Source of the DNA: Megachile rotundata
Lineage: Eukaryota; Arthropoda; Insecta; Hymenoptera; Megachilidae
Direction of reading: 5' to 3'
NCBI RefSeq assembly: GCF_050947335.1
Contig: NC_134991.1
Span: forward strand, 7,440,001 to 7,504,000
Length of the DNA stretch: 64,000 bases
The notes under the pieces were generated by a model. The model saw only the letters and a list, made by a program, of their open reading frames with translations. It searched no databases and had not been told where the DNA came from. The translations under genes and the position numbers were made by a program. Below, piece after piece: positions 59,216 through 64,000 of this stretch; position 1 is the stretch's first letter; every line of letters starts with the position of its first letter.

Positions 59216-60829
59216 AGATAGATAGGAAAATTCACGAATGTGATTTTGGGATTTCCAGATTCAGAAATCAAGGAATTTGAATGTTCAGATATCCAAAAAT
59301 TAAAAAATTGAATATTTCAGTACTTAAATATTTGAGTCTCCAAAAATATGAAAACTAGAAAATTTGAAAATCCCAAAAGATCAAAAACTTTGATCACAAA
59401 AAATATAAAAATTTGTCAGTTCAAAACCTCTCGATTTTACATACAAGTTATTCAAAGGAAATGTAAGTTTCACCCGAGTGTATCGCAAGTTCATCCGCCA
59501 GAGGCAAAATAGAAAAAAAAGGAGTGAAAGGAAAACTTTGATTCATGACACGAGGTTGGAATACGAGCCAATTTTTCTGGCTGGGTTAATAGGGACGATT
59601 CATCGGTTTTCTCATGCTTACCAAGCAAACGTAACACCATTGTCAACCGTTCCGCGAGTTTAATACAAAACCGGGATGCAGGAACGTTCGCTGCTTTTGT
59701 ACCTTTTTTCTTCCGGCTGATGAAACGTGTTCCGTGGTGTCGTCTCGTTTCTGGCACACGATACTAATAACACGACGAAATAAATTGAAGGCGGTGCTTG
59801 TTTCCATCTATTTTCACAGCAAAATTCTTGAACGACGCAACTTTATTTGTGGTATGGGGCTATTCGATTATTTTTTTGGATCGAGTTTGATGTTGGTGGA
59901 GGGAGTGGTTGTTATTTATTATTTTGAATGTATGTGTTAGATGTACACATTACATGTGTATATGCACACATACATACACACATACATACATCTCCAAATT
60001 TCAAACTTCTCAAATCATAAGAACTTCCAACCCCATCAGTGGCAATATAACGAGAGTACTATTTAATCTAGTGTCAGCAAAATTTTAATTTACAATAAAA
60101 AGTACTGTTTCAGAATATATCGACATCCGCAAATTAATAGTTCAAGAAGAGAATCGATCCCGTTTCAAGGTGAGAAGTTTGATTAATCGTAAACAGGGCG
60201 TATAATCGAAACGATGGGTTCGATTAGTAATCGAGGCAGGTCGACAACGAGATCAGCCACGTGGCTGAAATTCGAAGGGACGAAACAAGAGGCCGGACAG
60301 CTGGTCAGAACGCAATAATATAATAGTGACCGAAATTCCTGGCGCGACTCGCGACGAATCACGTACGTGCAAGTCAACAAGGGTTGTAGGCAAGGATGCC
60401 AGGAATTTTGGTAATAATCCACGATGAATTTCGAGCATTCGCCCGTTCCTGTTATATCAGTTGCTGTTCTCCTCGTTGCCGTAAGGAGATTTCGATCGAT
60501 GATGCGGTACAAAGTCGAGCATCAAATTATCACACCTCGAGGTTCGCGAATCTGCCTTAACCCTTCGACGATTTATCTGCGAGAAGTGGCGGCACAAAGC
60601 ATTAAGTATTAAACGATCTAGCCAGACAGAAATTTGCGTTTCGGTTAGTACGGTATAATAGTATGTGAGTAGTTCGAGCTGAGAGGTACTTTGGGACATG
60701 ATCCTTCAATTAGTTCAATTAAATATTAAATATGGGAAAGTTCGGGTTATTTAAGTGCAGATTAGGAATTCATGGGTGGTTTCCTTTGAGGAGGATTTCA
60801 AAGTGACAGTTTGGACATTTTGAATCTTT
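59216..60829. other. Non-coding DNA
   Basis: 59225-59430 is a decayed AAATTTGA-type simple tract. 59470-59770 and 60180-60700 are GC-richer with unsupported frames (88 and 109 codons on the minus strand). No gene recognised. Confidence 0.35.
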
Positions 60830-61560
60830 TAAGTATTAGATTTTGGAATTTTTGGATTTCGGACTTTTATGTTTTAGGATTTTGGGGTTTTGGGATTTCG
60901 GTGCTTTGGGACTTGGAAATTTTAGAATTTCGGTATTTTGAAACTTCGGGACTTTGGAATTTCAGTATTTTGAGACATGGATATTTTGGAATTTCGGTAT
61001 TTTGAGACTTGGATATTTTGGAATTTCAGTATTTTGAGACTTGGGGATTTTGGAATTTTGGTATTTTGAGATTTCGGAATTTTGGAATTTCAATCTTTTG
61101 CTACCTTGGGATTTTGCAATTTCTGTCTTTTAAGATTTCGAAATTTTGAAATTTCAGACTTTGGAATTTAGGAATTTTAGTAGTGTGAGACTTCGGGATA
61201 TTTGGAATTTCGGTATTTTGGAATTTCGATCTTTTGGTACCTTGGGATTTTTGGACTTCGAGATTTTGCAATTTCGGTTCTTTGGGATTTCGGAATTTTA
61301 CAATTTCAGTATTTCAGAACTTTGGAATTTTTGAATTTTAGTGTTTTGAGATTCAGGGATTTTTGAATTTTGCTATATTGAAATTTCAGAATTTTGGAAT
61401 TTCATTATTTTAGCACCTCGGAATTTTCTAACTTCCATATTTTGACATCTCAGTATTTCGATATTTCAAAATTTTGGATCATTTCAGTTTTAAAATCATT
61501 AAAGCTTGTAACTCTTCAATTTTCGTTATTTTGAACTTTGACATTTCACACTTACAGAAC
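60830..61560 (+). repeat. TTTTGGAATTTCGGTA array, 8-bp step with 32-bp order
   Basis: Octads TTTTGGAA, TTTCGGTA, TTTTGAGA and CTTGGATA form a 32-bp unit: TGAGAC is at 60971, 61003 and 61035. The array decays on both sides. Confidence 0.92.
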
Positions 61561-61690
61561 CCCTCAGTGTCTAATTTTTATATGTTAATATTTTAGAAAT
61601 GAAGTTTAATGTTTTCGAATATTTTGTCTCCTTTTATTTCCACTTTGAACTTCGGTACATTTAGGTATTAAAATTTGAATTTTTGAATGT

Positions 61691-61959
61691 TTAACACTAA
61701 AACTATCAAAAAGTTGAAATGACCCTTTTACAAGTTTTTCATTTTAACTCACAAAATTTTTATAAACAATTTCTTTAGAATCTCTGTTAATCTTCATGAA
61801 GGTAAATATGTATATTAATTTATGTTTTATAATTTGCTTATTTATTTTGCAAATTCATTTTTAATTTCAGGGTAAGTGTAGGTAGGGTTGGTGTTAAATT
61901 ATGAAATTTTTCAACTTCCTTTTTAATTTCAGAGTAAGTGTAGCTATGTTTAGCGTTAA
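61691..61959 (+). mobile_element. TTAA-flanked MITE, copy B, with duplicated right end
   Basis: TTAA at 61691-61694 and 61894-61897 flank 199 bp beginning CACTAAAACTATC. The body matches, in opposite orientation, the element at 53934-54151. The right 60 bp (TTTTAATTTCAG then GGTAAGTGTAGG, ending near GTGTTAAATT) are repeated once more up to a further TTAA at 61956-61959, a tail duplication with a 62-bp step. Confidence 0.8.
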
Positions 61960-62580
61960 ATTACTAAATTTTGATACTTTATAATTTTCGAAAGCAGTAC
62001 ACCTCCGGAATATCCATTTCCGGTACAACTCATTGCTCGCGCATAATTCAAAACGCAAACGCGACAGAACATGGCGAAGCATAATAATCCAGAGAGAGTA
62101 TCATCCCTCCTAATGGATCTTACACTATTTATCCCGCAGTGAGCGACAGTGGCCTACGCAAGCAATCGTTATAATCGATGAAACTGTTCATCAGCAACCG
62201 GAAATGGACATTGCAACGCGTTTGCACGCTAGATACGATTGGCGTGTTGCGAACGGGTGGTTACATTTAACCGCACGAAATAATCTTCACAGTTGGAAAA
62301 CTGATGATTCCCGGAAATTCACATTACTCCTGCTTGTTCGCGTCCCAGAAACAAACTTTCCTTACCTTTTCACGTATTTTGTTAATTATTGTTTCGGGTA
62401 ATCATTCGTTAATGAAACGAATAGTTTGGAAAAATTTTTGTGGGGTCAAAATTTAGAGACGTTCAGAGTTGAATCACGAGTAATTATTTGTTTCATTCTG
62501 GTTGGTTTGTGGTTTTAATATTCTGAAGTTTTAATGTTTTGGAGGTAAACACTTTATGTTCAGAATGATTCGCATTTCTT
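61960..62580. other. Non-coding DNA
   Basis: Unique sequence. No supported gene. Confidence 0.4.
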
Positions 62581-62589
62581 AAAATTCGA

Positions 62590-63720
62590 ATCAAGTTTTT
62601 AATTTTCCCAGATTTCTGTTTTTTAAGGTCTCAATTTCTCAAAGTCCTACTCTCAAATTTCAAATCTCCCAAAATTCTATTTTTGAAATTCCAAACTCTC
62701 AAAGTCTCAATTTCTTAAAAATTCTATCTCTCAAAATTCTAATCATCCAAATTCCAAATCTCTAGGAGTACCAACCTTCCAAAGTATTAATTTCTCCAAA
62801 CTCCAATCATCCAATGTCCCAATCCGCCAAAGTCCTAATGTCACAAAATCCAATCTTCCAATATCCCAAGCTCACAAAGTGCCAATCTTGCAAAGTCCAA
62901 ATTTTTCAAAATCCCACTCTTCCAAAGTCCCATCCTTGCAATGTCCCAATTCTCCAAAGTCCTAATCTCACAAAATCCCAATGTTCCAATGTCCCAAGCT
63001 CACAAAGTGCCAATCTTCCTAAGTCCTACTCTTCTAAAGTTCCACCCTTGCAATGTCCCCATCTTCCAAAGTCCCAACCTTCTAATGTCTCCACCTCCCA
63101 AAGTCCCAACCTTGCAATGTCCCCATTTCTTAAAGCCCCAACCTTGTAATGTCACCATTTCCCAAAATTCCAATCTTCCAATGTCCCCATTTCCCAAAGT
63201 CCCAACCTTGCAATGTCCCCATCTCCTAAAGCCTCAACCTTCCAATGTCCCCATCTCCCAAAGTCCCAACCTTGCAATATCCCTATCTTCCAAAGTCCCA
63301 ACCTTCTAATGTCCCCACCTTCCAAAGTCTCAATCTTACAATGTCCCCATCTTCTAAAGCCCCAACCTTCTAATGTCCCCATCTTCCAAAGTCCCAACCT
63401 TGCAGTATCGCCATCTCCAAAAGTCCCAACCTTGCAGTGTCCCTATCTCCCAAAGTCCCAACATCGCAATGTCCCCATCTCTCAAAGTCCCCACCTTGCA
63501 ATGTCCCCATCTCTCAAACATCCATCCTTCCAATGTCCCCATCTTTCAAAGTCCCAACCTTGCAATGTCCCACTCTCCCAAAGTTCCACCCTACCAAACT
63601 ACCACTCCAAATTTCTCAACCTCCCAAAAACCTACCATCTCAAAGTCTCCCCAGATCTCCCAAACTCACCCCATTCGAAACTGCCAATATTCCGAATCTA
63701 ACTAAAGTCCCAGAACCCTT
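62590..63720 (+). repeat. CCAAAGTCCCAACCTT array, 8-bp step with 32-bp order
   Basis: Octads CCAAAGTC, CCAACCTT, GCAATGTC and CCCATCTC make a 32-bp unit (ATGTCC at 63181, 63213, 63245), purest from 63000 to 63580. Several overlapping open frames of up to 162 codons (plus) and 81 codons (minus) arise because the unit lacks stops; the frame rotates every unit. None is a gene. Confidence 0.95.
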
Positions 63721-64000
63721 CAATTTCAAAACCACAACGTTCCAAAGTGAAAAAGTTCGACAATGTGAAAGGCAGCACCCAGACCATACATCATGAATCT
63801 CCAAACTGGTGGTACGCTTCTCATAGGGATCGATTAATAGAGCCGGACGAACTCCTCTAATTTCTCCAGGTCGTCTCGAACATCGTTCGGCCTAATCTCG
63901 TTCCAGCGATTTACAACAGTTCCAAACTCCGGCGAGACTGGTTCTTATTGGTTTCTGTGCCGAAGCTCCAGGGCTGCATCAGCAGCGGGTCATTAGGGAA
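63721..64000. other. Non-coding or undetermined end of window
   Basis: More GC-balanced unique sequence. No complete frame or clear splice-flanked exon could be supported before the window ends. Confidence 0.35.

Noticed and set aside
62814..63796. Overlapping Pro/Ser/Gln-rich frames of 110-162 codons
   Set aside because: Created by a 32-bp repeat lacking stops. The frame rotates with each unit, so no frame is favoured.
1..64000. CRISPR array, bacterial operon or phage system
   Set aside because: Repeats are tandem without unique spacers, genes are spliced with GT/AG introns, and no prokaryotic protein family was seen.

Overview
The window is AT-rich animal nuclear DNA with spliced genes, canonical GT/AG introns and many simple-sequence arrays. 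The genes and the insect-type TTAA- and TA-flanked transposon remnants point to an insect. I lean towards Hymenoptera from overall texture, but that is a guess. No rRNA, tRNA, CRISPR or bacterial operon was seen.

The recognisable protein-coding content is a cluster of three TipE-family genes, all on the minus strand. TipE-family proteins are auxiliary subunits of the Para voltage-gated sodium channel, with two membrane passes and a large cysteine-rich extracellular loop. (1) 23951-7169 is a five-exon gene whose exons join in frame to 461 residues. (2) 39281-36966 is a shorter three- or four-exon gene of the TipE/Teh1 type; its C-terminus, and possibly its N-terminus, look alternative or incomplete. 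(3) 42398-41058 is an intronless 446-residue gene closely related to gene 1. A stable, intron-nested TipE-like cluster is described for insects, so the gene-free remainder may lie inside a large intron of a host gene. No host exon was identified.

Layout: 1-7168 is non-coding, with a simple repeat at 1560-2225, a TTAA-type transposon remnant at 3221-3562 and a repeat at 6190-6640. 7169-23951 is gene 1; its introns hold a 189-bp tandem repeat, two ACGCGTGG-type minisatellites, a TTAA-flanked element carrying a nested mariner-type MITE, a 33-bp repeat, and several 8-bp arrays including (TACTATAC)n. 24.0-36.9 kb is non-coding with four large arrays. 36.9-43.1 kb holds genes 2 and 3 and a GC-rich putative promoter or 5' exon. 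43.1-64 kb has no supported coding gene. It carries tandem repeats, two inverted copies of one TTAA-flanked MITE family, and GC-rich islands that may be promoters or untranslated exons.

The most unusual structural signal is that most simple arrays, despite different sequences, share an 8-bp step (with 16-, 32- and 184-bp higher orders). Two arrays use 9 bp instead. This uniform spacing is not explained by any gene in the window.
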